Source: Azospirillum sp. TSO35-2 | GTDB taxonomy: Bacteria > Pseudomonadota > Alphaproteobacteria > Azospirillales > Azospirillaceae | Length of the DNA stretch: 61,364 nt | Assembly: GCF_003116095.1 (NCBI RefSeq) | Contig: NZ_LGRA01000021.1 | Coordinates: 730,345 to 791,708 of the forward strand | Direction: 5' to 3' | Shown: one piece after another, positions 8,352 through 17,200 of the stretch | Layout of the letters: each line of letters opens with the position of its first letter | How positions within the stretch are numbered: the stretch's first letter is position 1 | Position numbers and translations under genes: made by a program | Notes under the pieces: model-generated | What the model saw: the letters and a program-made list of their open reading frames with translations, nothing else | What the model was told of the DNA's origin: nothing | Database searches by the model: none

Positions 8352-9389
8352 TCAGCTCGCCGCCCTGGCGCTGGCGACCCACTGCTCGAAGGTCGACTTG
8401 TTGGCGGCGAGCCACTCCTGGGCGAGCGCCCGGATATGGCTTTCGCTGGCGCCCTTCTCGCTGATGCTGCGCTCCCAGGCGGCCCACATCTGCAGCGGGA
8501 AGCCGATGTTCTCGACGAGCGCCTTCACCGCCGGGTTGGCGGCGATGAAGTCCCGGTTGGCGACGGTGTTCCAGTTCCAAGAGGCCATGGCCATCCGGCA
8601 GGGGTCGGCGCCGCCGGCGCAGCCCGACACGCCAGCGACGAGCGCCGTGCCCTTGTTGGGCACCGAGGCGGGCAGGGCGTCGAACGGGGTGGGCAGCCAG
8701 ACCACGTCCTTGCCGGGGACCAGCGTGTTGGTGACCCAGGACGGGCTCCAGGCATAGAAGAAGGCGGGCTCACCGCGGCGGACGCGGGCGACCGCCTCCA
8801 CCATCAGCGGCTCGTACTTGCCGCGCACCGAGTTCACCGTGTCCTTCAGGCCGAATTTGTCGAGCTGGTAGTCGACCACGTCGCCGCAGCTCCAGCCGGG
8901 ATCGCAGTTGACCAGATCCGCCTTGCCGCCTTTGCCGAACAGCGCGGCGATCTTCGGATCCTTCATCTGCTCCAGCGAGGTGATGTGGTGGGCGTCGGCC
9001 GTCTTCTTGTCGATCAGGTAGCCGTTGACCCCGCCCTCCTTGATCAGGCCGCCGCCGACAATCGTCGCCTGCTGCTCCACCTTGCGGAAGGCGGGCTCGC
9101 GCTGCGGGAAGTTGATATCGGTGGCGATGTCGAGGTCGCCCTGCGCCGCCGCCTGGAAGAACAGGGTCGTGCTCAGCGTGCTGAGCTTGACCGAATAGCC
9201 GAGTTCCTTGAAGGCAGCGCTGACGATCTGGGCAGTGACGTAGTTGGCGCCGAGGCTGTCCGACTGGGCGTAGCGGATGGTCTTGCCCTTGCCGGGCTGG
9301 TCGGCGGCCAGAGACGGCTGGACGCAGGCAGCGGCGAGAAAGGCGGCGACGGAGAGGGACTTGGCGACCGACTTTGTGAAGAAGGGCAT
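8352..9389 (-). CDS. Quaternary-amine ABC transporter binding protein (ProX/OpuAC-like)
   Basis: A 345-aa periplasmic binding protein. A Sec signal peptide (SLSVAAFLAAACVQPSLAAD) ends near residue 29, followed by an OpuAC-type domain: KGKTIRYAQSDSLGANYVTA, YSVKLSTLS, and the conserved PAFFYAWSPSWV region. Family members bind glycine betaine, choline, proline betaine or related onium compounds through aromatic boxes; the Trp residues near WSPSW and VVWLPTP fit this. Start ATG 9389 follows GAGGAAA. It is the binding partner of the permease and ATPase encoded just upstream in transcription order. Confidence 0.9.
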   Translation of the reverse strand: MPFFTKSVAKSLSVAAFLAAACVQPSLAADQPGKGKTIRYAQSDSLGANYVTAQIVSAAFKELGYSVKLSTLSTTLFFQAAAQGDLDIATDINFPQREPAFRKVEQQATIVGGGLIKEGGVNGYLIDKKTADAHHITSLEQMKDPKIAALFGKGGKADLVNCDPGWSCGDVVDYQLDKFGLKDTVNSVRGKYEPLMVEAVARVRRGEPAFFYAWSPSWVTNTLVPGKDVVWLPTPFDALPASVPNKGTALVAGVSGCAGGADPCRMAMASWNWNTVANRDFIAANPAVKALVENIGFPLQMWAAWERSISEKGASESHIRALAQEWLAANKSTFEQWVASARAAS

Positions 9390-9470
9390 GGCGGTTTCCT
9401 CAATCGGGGTCGGGACGGGATTCGGGTGGAACGGGGCTTGCGGTTCGGGGCTTGCGGTCTGGGGGCGGGA

Positions 9471-10433
9471 TCACTGGTCCGGACTGGAGATCGCCGGATT
9501 GGAGGTGGCCGGGCCGGCGTTCGTTTTGCCGTCGGCCGGACGACCTGAGCGGACGAGGGCGCGCAGGCTGCGGAGCAGCGGACGCCCGCCGGGGCCGCCG
9601 GGCTGGGCCAGCTTCTGGGTGATGCGGTCGAGCATCATCGCCAGCAGAACGATGGCGATGCCGCCCACCGCAGCGCGGCCGACGTCGAGCCGACCGAGGC
9701 CCTGGAGCACCACCAGCCCGAGCCCTTCCGCCCCGATCATGGCGACGACGACCGACATCACCATCGCGGTCAGTACCGTCTGGTTCAGGCCGCCGAGGAT
9801 GGTCGGCACGGCCAGCGGGAGCTGGACCTCCCACAGCAGCTGCCGCTTGGTGGCGCCGAAGGCGAGGCCGGCCTCGACCATTTCGGTCTCGACCATGCGG
9901 ATGCCGAGGTTGGTGAAACGGATCAGCGGCGGGGCCGCCGCCGTCACCACCGCCACCTCGCCTGGCACCGTGCCGACGCCGAACAGCATCACCACCGGCA
10001 CCAGATAGACGAAGGTCGGGGTGGTCTGCATGATGTCGAGGATCGGGCGGACCACGCCCCACATCCGGTCGCTGCGGGCGCAGCCGATGCCGATCGGGAT
10101 GCCGATGGCCGCGCAGATGACGATGGCGGTGGTGATGAGCGAAAGCGTGGTCATCGCCTCCGACCAGACCCCCAGCGCGGCGATGGCGACCAGGGCGACG
10201 GCGCTGAAGCAGGCGACCCCCAGGCTGGCCAGCCGCCAGGCCAGCAGCACCGCCACCGCCACGATGGCGAGGAAGGGGATCTCCTGGAGCAGGAAGATGT
10301 TGAGGTTCAGGACATACTCGACCGGCCACTTGATGGCGAGGAAGAGCGGACGAAGGTTCAGCGCGATCCACGCGACGCCGTCCTGGATCCAGGCGTCGAC
10401 CGGAAAGACGTTGAGGTCGTTTGCGTCAAGCAT
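9471..10433 (-). CDS. ProW-like ABC transporter permease
   Basis: A 320-aa inner-membrane permease with several transmembrane segments and the BPD_transp_1 domain from about residue 90. The cytoplasmic EAA loop that contacts the ATPase reads EAGLAFGATKRQLLWEVQLP. The C-terminal 40 residues are polar and low-complexity. The gene overlaps the 3' end of the ATPase gene by 8 bases, so the two are translationally coupled. It forms the membrane channel of the quaternary-amine importer. Confidence 0.9.
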   Translation of the reverse strand: MLDANDLNVFPVDAWIQDGVAWIALNLRPLFLAIKWPVEYVLNLNIFLLQEIPFLAIVAVAVLLAWRLASLGVACFSAVALVAIAALGVWSEAMTTLSLITTAIVICAAIGIPIGIGCARSDRMWGVVRPILDIMQTTPTFVYLVPVVMLFGVGTVPGEVAVVTAAAPPLIRFTNLGIRMVETEMVEAGLAFGATKRQLLWEVQLPLAVPTILGGLNQTVLTAMVMSVVVAMIGAEGLGLVVLQGLGRLDVGRAAVGGIAIVLLAMMLDRITQKLAQPGGPGGRPLLRSLRALVRSGRPADGKTNAGPATSNPAISSPDQ

Positions 10434-11637
10434 GCAGGCCTCCCGCTGGGTGAGGAGGGGCGGCGGCGATGCCCGCCAGGATGCGGTCGGCGGCGAGCGT
10501 GCCGGTCAGCCGGCCTTCCTCGTCGACCACCGCCATCGGCCGTCCGGCCCGGTGGGCGCGGGCGGCGTCGAGAAGGCTGTCGCACTCGCGCACCGTGACG
10601 AAGTCCTTGCGCAGTGCGCCGATGCCGCCATTTCCGAGGCTGGCAATCCCGCCGCCGGCGGTGTCGCGCAGACCTCGTAGCGTCTCGGAGTCGAGCGCGC
10701 CGACGACATGGCCGCCATCGTCGAGCACCAGCCCGCCACCGTCGCCCGTCTCGGCGAGGCACAGGCCGGCGGCCAGCGGGACGGGCTGCACCGGGGTCAT
10801 CGCCCAGCGGGCGTCGAACAGGCGGGAGCGGTCAACCTCGCGGGTGAAGGCGGCGACATAATCGCTGCCCGGCTCCAGCACAATCGACTGGGGGGTGCCT
10901 TCGCGGACCAGTTCGCCGTCGGCCATGATGGCGATCCGCGTGCCGAGCTTCAGCGCCTCCTGGAAATCGTGGGTGATGAACAGGATGGTCTTCTTCAGCG
11001 TGCGCTGGAGGCGCAGCAGTTCGTCCTGCATCTCGGTGCGGATCAGCGGGTCGAGCGCGCTGAACGCCTCGTCCATGATCAGCACGTCGGCATCGGTGGC
11101 GAGCGCGCGTGCCAACCCGACCCGCTGGCGCATGCCGCCGCTCAGCTCGTGGGGGTAGTGGTTGCCCCAGCGCGCCAGACCGACGATCGACAGCACCTCT
11201 TCCGCCCGGCGCCCGCGGGACTGGGGAGAGACCCCCTGGAGCTTCAGGCCGAACTCGGTGTTCTCGGCGACGGTGCGGTTGGGCAGCAGGGCGAAATGCT
11301 GGAACACCATGGAGATGCGCTTGCGACGGATGTCGCGCAGTTCCGCCTCGCCGGCGGCAACGATGTCGCGGCCGTCCAGCAGGATCCGACCGGCGCTCGG
11401 TTCGTTCAACCGGTTGATGCAGCGGGCCAGGGTGGATTTGCCCGATCCCGACAGCCCCATCACCATATAGATGGCACCGCTCGGAACCGACAATGAAACA
11501 TCGTTCAACCCTACAACCATTCCGGTTTTTGCCAGAACATCGGTTTTTTTTGCACCTGCGGCCAACATCCGCAGGGCCGGATCGGGAGATTTGGAGAAAA
11601 CTTTATAGAGATTCTCTACCCTCAGTCGTTCTGTCAC
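10426..11637 (-). CDS. ProV-like ABC transporter ATPase with CBS domains
   Basis: A 403-aa ATPase of the glycine betaine/proline class. Walker A is GLSGSGKST (about residue 60), the signature is LSGGMRQRVGLARAL, Walker B is VLIMDEAFSALDP, and the switch histidine is in FITHDFQEAL. The C-terminal part from about residue 275 is a degenerate CBS pair, the module that senses ionic strength or nucleotides in OpuA/ProV. It is the first of the three importer genes and follows a 157-bp gap after the NIPSNAP gene, so it may also have its own promoter. Confidence 0.92.
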   Translation of the reverse strand: MTERLRVENLYKVFSKSPDPALRMLAAGAKKTDVLAKTGMVVGLNDVSLSVPSGAIYMVMGLSGSGKSTLARCINRLNEPSAGRILLDGRDIVAAGEAELRDIRRKRISMVFQHFALLPNRTVAENTEFGLKLQGVSPQSRGRRAEEVLSIVGLARWGNHYPHELSGGMRQRVGLARALATDADVLIMDEAFSALDPLIRTEMQDELLRLQRTLKKTILFITHDFQEALKLGTRIAIMADGELVREGTPQSIVLEPGSDYVAAFTREVDRSRLFDARWAMTPVQPVPLAAGLCLAETGDGGGLVLDDGGHVVGALDSETLRGLRDTAGGGIASLGNGGIGALRKDFVTVRECDSLLDAARAHRAGRPMAVVDEEGRLTGTLAADRILAGIAAAPPHPAGGLHA

Positions 11638-11702
11638 AACCGTCTCCCATCGTTGTGTTCGGTGGGCTTTCCCTGTCTTTAAGATTTTTACTTGAGCCCA
11701 TT

Positions 11703-11724
11703 AGGAAGACTTGCGCGTCTTCCT
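11703..11724. repeat. Perfect 8-bp inverted repeat in the operon gap
   Basis: AGGAAGAC and GTCTTCCT flank a TTGCGC loop, midway between the NIPSNAP gene and the importer ATPase gene. No T-run follows immediately in either direction, so it could be a weak terminator, an attenuating hairpin that lowers importer expression, or an operator. It marks the only sizeable gap (157 bp) inside the catabolic operon. Confidence 0.45.
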
Positions 11725-11794
11725 GTCTCCCTGTGAAACAGAGGAAAAACGGCCCTAATGTTCCTGCGAATCGGAGCATAGCGCTGCCGGTTCG

Positions 11795-12109
11795 TCACTT
11801 CAGGGGCGAGAAGGCGGTCGGCAGCAGGATGCGGTTTTCCGCCGTCTCGATCAGCGCCGCCAGCTTCGGGATGAAGGCCTGCCAGCGCGGATCCTCGGAG
11901 AGCTGCTGGCGGCGGGCGGTGCGGTCCTCGAAATCGGCATAGCCCCACATGTGGACGACATGGTTCAGTGGGCCGATCTCGCTGACGAAGTAACCGATCA
12001 GATTTCCGAGGATCGGTTGCTGGATCGCCAGCCCCTCGCTCTGCACCAGCGCCAGATACTCGCGCAGTTTGCCCGAACGGATGCGGTAGATGCGTTCCTC
12101 GACGATCAT
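11795..12109 (-). CDS. NIPSNAP family protein
   Basis: A 104-aa protein with the NIPSNAP ferredoxin-like dimeric alpha/beta barrel pattern: MIVEERIYRIRSGKLREYL at the start, HMWGYADFEDRTARR in the middle and DPRWQAFIPKL near the end. Bacterial members are often encoded with monooxygenases or hydrolases and may act on small ligands, but a defined reaction is not established. Its ATG overlaps the stop of the carboxymuconolactone-decarboxylase-like gene by four bases. Confidence 0.85.
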   Translation of the reverse strand: MIVEERIYRIRSGKLREYLALVQSEGLAIQQPILGNLIGYFVSEIGPLNHVVHMWGYADFEDRTARRQQLSEDPRWQAFIPKLAALIETAENRILLPTAFSPLK

Positions 12110-12504
12110 GGTGTGCCTCCCGTGCCGTCACCGGCGACCTCCTGGTGGATTTTGCGGGCGATGCGGAAGCACTCGACGCCGGCGGGAATGCCGCAATAGA
12201 CGGCGATCTGGATCAGCGCCGCCTGCAACTCGGCATCGGAGAGGCCGTTGCGGATGGCGCCGCGCAGGTGCAGCTCGAACTCATGCATGCGGCCCAGCGC
12301 CGCGATCATGCCGAGGTTCAGCAGGCTGCGCTGGCGGCGGTCGAGCGCGTCGTCGGCCCAGCACTGTCCCCAGCAATATTCGTTGACCATCTGCTGGAAG
12401 GGCCGGGAGAAGTCGTCGGCCGCCGCCATCGCGCGGTCGACATAGGCGTCGCCGAGCACGTCGCGCCGGACGCGTTCGCCCGCCCGTTGTAGGGGTTCAT
12501 CCAT
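12106..12504 (-). CDS. Carboxymuconolactone decarboxylase-like protein
   Basis: A 132-aa all-helical protein of the CMD/AhpD superfamily. The core is WADDALDRRQRSLLNLGMIA, then HLRGAIRNGLSDAELQ and IQIAVYCGIPAGVECF, as in PcaC-type 4-carboxymuconolactone decarboxylases. The CxxC of AhpD peroxidases is absent, favouring a decarboxylase or isomerase-like role over peroxidase. It overlaps the hydrolase gene by 8 bases and the NIPSNAP gene by 4 bases, so the three are coupled. Confidence 0.85.
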   Translation of the reverse strand: MDEPLQRAGERVRRDVLGDAYVDRAMAAADDFSRPFQQMVNEYCWGQCWADDALDRRQRSLLNLGMIAALGRMHEFELHLRGAIRNGLSDAELQAALIQIAVYCGIPAGVECFRIARKIHQEVAGDGTGGTP

Positions 12505-13324
12505 GGCTTGCGCCCTCCTTCGGCTGCTCGGCGGACGTCAGGAAGCGCCTCATCAGTCCCGCCACCGCGTCCGGCGCCTCGATCAGGATCGAATGGCGCA
12601 GGCCCGGCAGGATGTGCAGAGCCGAACCGGGGATGCTGTCGTGCATGGTGCGCGCCATGCGCGGGTTGGAGCCGATGTCCTCCTCCCCGGTGGCGATCAG
12701 GGTCGGGCAGCGGATCTGGTCGAGGAAGCCGCCGAAATCGGTTTCCGCCAGGACGCGGTAGGCGGCGGCGTAGCAGTCGGGGTCGTTCACGGCGTTGCGT
12801 TCCCGCAGGCCCCGGATCAGATCCGGGTTGCGCTCCTGGAAGTCGTCGGTTAGCCAGCGCGACAGCGAGGCGTCGTAATGCGAGCCCGGCTGTCCGGCCT
12901 GCAGGGCCGCCAGACGGTCGAGCACCCGCCGGCGCTCCTCCGGATTGCGGCCGGCGACGGTGGACAGCAGCACCAGCCGCTTGACGCGCTCCGGATGGGT
13001 CAGGGTCAGGCGTTGGGCGATCAGCCCGCCCAGCGAAAATCCCGCCAGGTTGAAGCGGCCGAAGCCGGCATGGTCGGCCAGCGCCAGCGTCTCGCCGACA
13101 AAATCGTCGATCTCGTAGCGGCCTTTGATCCTTGTGGACCGGCCATGGCCGCGCAGGTCGAAGGTCAGGATGGTGAAGCGGTCGGCGAGCCGCTCCACCA
13201 CACCGCTCCAGGCCTCCAGGTAGGAGCCGACGCCGTGGATGCAGACCAGCGGCTCCGGTCCCCGGCCGTCGAGCCGGTAGTTCAACGTCACCGGCCCGAC
13301 CGTGAAGTGACAGAAGTCGGCCAT
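12497..13324 (-). CDS. Alpha/beta hydrolase (PcaD/TgnD-like)
   Basis: A 275-aa alpha/beta hydrolase. The oxyanion region is CIHGVGSYLEAW, the nucleophile elbow GFSLGGLIA, the acid lies in ATGEEDIGSNP and the catalytic His in GLRHSILIEAP. Close relatives include 3-oxoadipate enol-lactonase and the amide-bond hydrolases of pyridine-ring breakdown such as E-2-(acetamidomethylene)succinate hydrolase. Beside the luciferase-like oxygenase and aldehyde dehydrogenase, a TgnD-type role (hydrolysing the N-methylformamido-methylene-succinate intermediate) is attractive but unproven. Two bases separate it from the oxygenase gene. Confidence 0.85.
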   Translation of the reverse strand: MADFCHFTVGPVTLNYRLDGRGPEPLVCIHGVGSYLEAWSGVVERLADRFTILTFDLRGHGRSTRIKGRYEIDDFVGETLALADHAGFGRFNLAGFSLGGLIAQRLTLTHPERVKRLVLLSTVAGRNPEERRRVLDRLAALQAGQPGSHYDASLSRWLTDDFQERNPDLIRGLRERNAVNDPDCYAAAYRVLAETDFGGFLDQIRCPTLIATGEEDIGSNPRMARTMHDSIPGSALHILPGLRHSILIEAPDAVAGLMRRFLTSAEQPKEGASHG

Positions 13325-13326
13325 GG

Positions 13327-14442
13327 TCAGTGCCCCGCCGCAGCCAGGCGCGGCGCTGCTGTGGCAAGGCGGCGCTCCTCCTCATGCCGGCGGTCGCGTT
13401 CGCGTGCGGCGAAGACCGGCAGCACCTCGCAGGTGAACAGGTCGAGCGTCTTGCGCTGGAGCTCGACGGGCAGGTTGAAGGACAGGCCGAGCGAGAACTG
13501 GTCAACGCCGGCCGCCTCGTAATCCAGCAGCTTTTCGATCACCTCGTCCGGCGTGCCGAACATCAGGTTCTTCAGGACGTTCTCCGGCTTGTAGTTGTCG
13601 CGGCCGGCGACGCTTTCGTAGGACACCGCCGTCGGGAAGCCGTTGGTCACCGTCCCGATGTTCTGGAACAGATTCTCGAAACTGCGGCCATAGTCGATGC
13701 TGTGCCGTACCGCCAGTTCGGCCTCCTCCGGCCGCTCGTAGCAGCAGGTGCGGCGCTGCATCATGAAGCGCGGGCGCGGCACCTCCGGATGGTCGGTCAC
13801 CGCCTTGCGGAACTTCTCGCCCAGTACGGCGATCTCGGCCGCCGGGGCGGCCAGCGGCGTCGACAGGATGCTGGCGCCGATGCCGACGGCCCAGTCGAAG
13901 GTGCCGGGGTCGCGGGCCGCCACCCAGATGCGCGGGTGCGGCGCCTGCAAAGGCTTGGGCACCGAGGTTGCCAGCGGGAACTTCCAGTAATGGCCATCAT
14001 GGGCGTAGTCGCCGGCCCACAGCTTTTGCACCGCCGGCACCAGTTCCTTCATGTAGGCGACGCCCTCCTGCTGGGGCATGCCGCCGGCCATGCGGTCGAA
14101 CTCGTACTGGTAGGCGCCGCGGGCGATGCCGAACTCCAGCCGGCCGCCGGTCAGATGGTCGCACAGCGCCGCTTCGCCGGCCAGCCGGATCGGGCTCCAG
14201 TAGGGGGCGACGATGGTGGCGGTGCCGAGCCGGATGCGCTCGGTGTGCTGGCCGAGCCAGGTCAGGACGGTGAAGGGGTTGGGGGAGATCGTGCACTCGA
14301 TGGTGTGGTGCTCGGCGGTCCACAGGGTCTCGAAACCGCCCTGGTCGGCCATCTTCACCAGCTCCAGCATGGTGCTGGTCACGTCGCTCATCGGCGTGTC
14401 CGGTGAGAAGCGCTCCATGGAAAGCGCGACGGCGAACTTCAT
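13327..14442 (-). CDS. Luciferase-like (LLM) flavin monooxygenase (TgnB-like)
   Basis: A 371-aa bacterial-luciferase-like oxygenase. Landmarks are TLWTAEHHTIECTISPNP, IRLGTATIVAPYWSPIRLAGE and LTGGRLEFGIARGAYQYEF. Such enzymes use reduced FMN supplied by a separate reductase; that partner is encoded two genes upstream (16036-17034). In Acinetobacter the pair TgnA/TgnB opens the pyridinium ring of trigonelline, and the lengths here (332 and 371 aa) fit that pair. Substrate assignment is inference from gene company; an alkanal or sulfonate monooxygenase remains possible. Confidence 0.88.
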   Translation of the reverse strand: MKFAVALSMERFSPDTPMSDVTSTMLELVKMADQGGFETLWTAEHHTIECTISPNPFTVLTWLGQHTERIRLGTATIVAPYWSPIRLAGEAALCDHLTGGRLEFGIARGAYQYEFDRMAGGMPQQEGVAYMKELVPAVQKLWAGDYAHDGHYWKFPLATSVPKPLQAPHPRIWVAARDPGTFDWAVGIGASILSTPLAAPAAEIAVLGEKFRKAVTDHPEVPRPRFMMQRRTCCYERPEEAELAVRHSIDYGRSFENLFQNIGTVTNGFPTAVSYESVAGRDNYKPENVLKNLMFGTPDEVIEKLLDYEAAGVDQFSLGLSFNLPVELQRKTLDLFTCEVLPVFAARERDRRHEEERRLATAAPRLAAAGH

Positions 14443-14487
14443 GTCCTTGTCCTTTTCTCGGGGGAGGAGAAGCCCGGGCGGGGCGGA

Positions 14488-15999
14488 TCAGCGCAGCCGG
14501 ATGACGAAGGGGTCCTGCATTGCGCCGGAGTAATCGATGACGACGTTCTTCGACCGCGAGAACTCGCGCATCACGTCGAAGCCGCCGCGCCGGCCGTAGC
14601 CGCTCTGCTTGAAGCCGCCGTTCGACGACATGTAGGCGGCGGCGCGGTAGGTGTTGATCCAGACGGTGCCGGCGTCGATCCGGGTGGCGAAGCGCATGGC
14701 GCGGTCGATGTCGCTGGTCCAGATGCCCGATGCGAGGCCATAGCGGGTGTCGTTCGCCATGGCGATCATCTCGTCCTCCGAGGCGAAGGGCACCACACCG
14801 ACGACCGGGCCGAAGATCTCGTCCTGCATGAAGCCCATGTCGTTGCGCGCGTCGGCCAGCACCGTCGGCTCGAAGTACCAGCCCTTCTCCAGCCCCGCCG
14901 CCTGGGGCCGCCGTCCGCCGGCGGCCAGCCGGGCGCCGTCGCGCTGGCCCGAGGCGACATAGTCCTCGACCTTGGCGAGCTGCGCCGACAGGGCGAGCGG
15001 GCCGATGTCGGTGCTCTCCTCCATCGGGTGGCTGACGGTGATGCGCCCGGTGCGGGCGACCAGCGCCTCGACGAAGCGGTCGTAGATGGCGGCCTCGACG
15101 AAGCAGCGCGACCCGGCGACGCAGGTTTGCCCGGCTGCGGCGAAGACCCCGGCGACCACGCCGTTCACCGCCCGCTTGATGTCGACGTCGCCGAACACCA
15201 CGTGGGGCGACTTGCCGCCCAGCTCCATCTGGCAGGGCACGAGGTTGGCGGCGGCGGTGGCGGCGATGCGGCTGCCGGTCTGGGTGCTGCCAGTGAAGAC
15301 GATCTTCGCGATGCCGGGGTGGCGGGTCAGCGCCTCCCCGGCGGTGGCGCCGGCGCCGGTCACCACATTGACGACGCCGTCCGGGAAACCGGCCTCGGTG
15401 ACCAGCTCGGCGAGCGCCAGGGTGGAGGCGGTGGCGTGTTCCGACGGCTTGATCACCACCGTGTTGCCGATGGCGAGGCAGGGCGCCAGCGTGCCGGTCA
15501 GCAGCATCAGCGGCGAGTTCCACGGCGTGATCATGCCGACGACGCCCAGCGGTTCGCGCAGGTTGAAGTTCAGCATGTCCAGCTTGTTCACCGGGATGGT
15601 GTCGCCTTGCAGCTTGTCGGCCATTCCGGCGAAATAGACGTAGCTGTCGGGTATGGCGCGCATCTGGGCGCGCATCTCCTTGATCAGCTTGCCGTTGTCG
15701 CGGGTCTCCATCAGCGCCAGGTCCTCGGCGTTGGCGAGGATCAGCTCGGCCAGGCGGCGGACCAGCTTGCCGCGGTCGCTCTGGGTCATCCGCCGCCAAG
15801 CCGGATCGGCGAAGGCGGCCCGCGCCGCGGCGACGGCGGCATCGACGTCCTCGGCACCGGCGTCGGCCAGTTCGTACCAGGGCTCGGCGGTGGTGGGGTC
15901 GTAGCTCGGGATGTAGCGGCCGCTTTTCGGTTCGACGAACCGTCCGCCGATATAGAGGGCGCGGCGGGTGCCTTCGAGCGACCTGCAGGTGGTGTGCAT
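14488..15999 (-). CDS. Aldehyde dehydrogenase (TgnC-like)
   Basis: A 503-aa NAD(P)-dependent aldehyde dehydrogenase. The cofactor site includes ITPWNSPLMLL and FTGSTQTGSRIA, the general base Glu lies in MELGGKSPHVVFGD and the catalytic Cys in AAGQTCVAGSRCFVE. It closely resembles betaine-aldehyde and semialdehyde dehydrogenases. Between a flavin reductase and the luciferase-like oxygenase it most likely oxidises the aldehyde made by ring opening. Start ATG 15999; 36 bp separate it from the reductase gene. Confidence 0.9.
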   Translation of the reverse strand: MHTTCRSLEGTRRALYIGGRFVEPKSGRYIPSYDPTTAEPWYELADAGAEDVDAAVAAARAAFADPAWRRMTQSDRGKLVRRLAELILANAEDLALMETRDNGKLIKEMRAQMRAIPDSYVYFAGMADKLQGDTIPVNKLDMLNFNLREPLGVVGMITPWNSPLMLLTGTLAPCLAIGNTVVIKPSEHATASTLALAELVTEAGFPDGVVNVVTGAGATAGEALTRHPGIAKIVFTGSTQTGSRIAATAAANLVPCQMELGGKSPHVVFGDVDIKRAVNGVVAGVFAAAGQTCVAGSRCFVEAAIYDRFVEALVARTGRITVSHPMEESTDIGPLALSAQLAKVEDYVASGQRDGARLAAGGRRPQAAGLEKGWYFEPTVLADARNDMGFMQDEIFGPVVGVVPFASEDEMIAMANDTRYGLASGIWTSDIDRAMRFATRIDAGTVWINTYRAAAYMSSNGGFKQSGYGRRGGFDVMREFSRSKNVVIDYSGAMQDPFVIRLR

Positions 16000-16035
16000 C
16001 GCGGTCTCATATTTTTGTGAAGGGGCGGTGGGGGA

Positions 16036-17034
16036 TCAGCCGTTTTCGGCGAGCGCGCCGGGCCAGGGAGAGGGGCGGCCATCGACCATCGCCAGCCGCC
16101 CGCCGTCGCTTGAGTCAATGTAGATGCCGAAGCGGTCCGCTTGCCGTTCCCGGACATAGCGGCGCAGCATCGCCCGGGTCTCACGCATCGGCATGGCCTC
16201 GAAGGGCAGGGCGTCGAGCGCAAAGAAGCGGAGGCCCGGCGGCAGGGTCATGGTGGCCGCATCGGCCGCGAGACGGGTGCGATAGACCAGACAGCCGGCG
16301 TCCTGCCCGGCGACGTCGAAGACCGAATAAAGGAAGCTGTCGTCCGGCCGCAGCGGTAGTGTGCTCCCGTCAGCCAGAGGCAGTGCCCGTTCGGCCTTGC
16401 GGCTGCGGCCGCCCGGCAGGCGCCAGCCGCCCGCTCCGTCGGATTGCAGCAGGATGCCGTCGTCCGCTTCGACGAGGTAGCCGACCTGCATGCCCTGCGG
16501 CATCTCCCCACCGGCGCCCGGAACTTCGTGCATCGTCGCGTACCTGCCCCGGCAGAAGCCGAGCGGAGCTGCCCGACCTGCCGTTCCGCTTGGGCCGAAG
16601 GCCTGCACGCGGCCGATGAGAACCAGATGGTCGCCGGCCATCACGCGGTCATGTACCGTGCAATCGAACCAAGTGAGGCAATCGGTCAGAACCGGCGCGC
16701 CGGTGTGTTTCGGGCCAAACCCGGTCGACTGGAATTTCTCGGGCGAACGGGAGGCGAAAAGGCCGGAGACATCGGCCTGTCCCTCGTGCAGCAGATTCAC
16801 GGCGAAGGACGGTGTGTTGCAGAAGATCGGAAAACTGAACGATCGGTTTCCGACACAGACAAGGACCAGCGGCGGATCGAGCGAGACGGATGTGAAGGAA
16901 TTCGCCGTTATCCCGCGGGGATTTCCGTCTTCGTCGAGCACGGTGACAACCGTAACCCCGGTCGGGAACTTGCCGAAGGCGTTTCGAAGGTCTCTTTGAT
17001 TGATGGGCGATGGTTCACTCGAAGAGAATGTCAC
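16036..17034 (-). CDS. Flavin reductase with C-terminal Nudix-like domain (TgnA-like)
   Basis: A 332-aa protein. Residues about 12-165 are a flavin reductase domain (NAFGKFPTGVTVVTVLDEDG, ITANSFTSVSLDPPLVLVCV, WFDCTVHDRVMAGDHLVLIG) that reduces FMN with NAD(P)H for the partner oxygenase. The remaining 150 residues resemble a Nudix fold (GYLVEADDGILLQ, GGWRLPGG) but lack a canonical Nudix box. The 322-aa TgnA reductase of Acinetobacter has a similar extended length. It is the first gene of the catabolic operon, so the promoter should lie in 17035-17200. Confidence 0.85.
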   Translation of the reverse strand: MTFSSSEPSPINQRDLRNAFGKFPTGVTVVTVLDEDGNPRGITANSFTSVSLDPPLVLVCVGNRSFSFPIFCNTPSFAVNLLHEGQADVSGLFASRSPEKFQSTGFGPKHTGAPVLTDCLTWFDCTVHDRVMAGDHLVLIGRVQAFGPSGTAGRAAPLGFCRGRYATMHEVPGAGGEMPQGMQVGYLVEADDGILLQSDGAGGWRLPGGRSRKAERALPLADGSTLPLRPDDSFLYSVFDVAGQDAGCLVYRTRLAADAATMTLPPGLRFFALDALPFEAMPMRETRAMLRRYVRERQADRFGIYIDSSDGGRLAMVDGRPSPWPGALAENG

Positions 17035-17200
17035 GTCTGCCTCCCTTCCATAACGAAGACGAGGCTACCCTGGGCGGATACCGCCATCTTCCTCCTCTAC
17101 AGAGGAATGTGCGACATTTTGTCCCATCGATTCCAAGGAATGGGTCCTGCCGCGACGGCGCCGTCGCTGGCGGACAGGGGCTACGGGCATATGAAAATGC

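Noticed and set aside
13997..15799. 600-aa minus-strand frame
   Set aside because: Shadow of the aldehyde dehydrogenase and monooxygenase genes; Arg- and His-rich without motifs.
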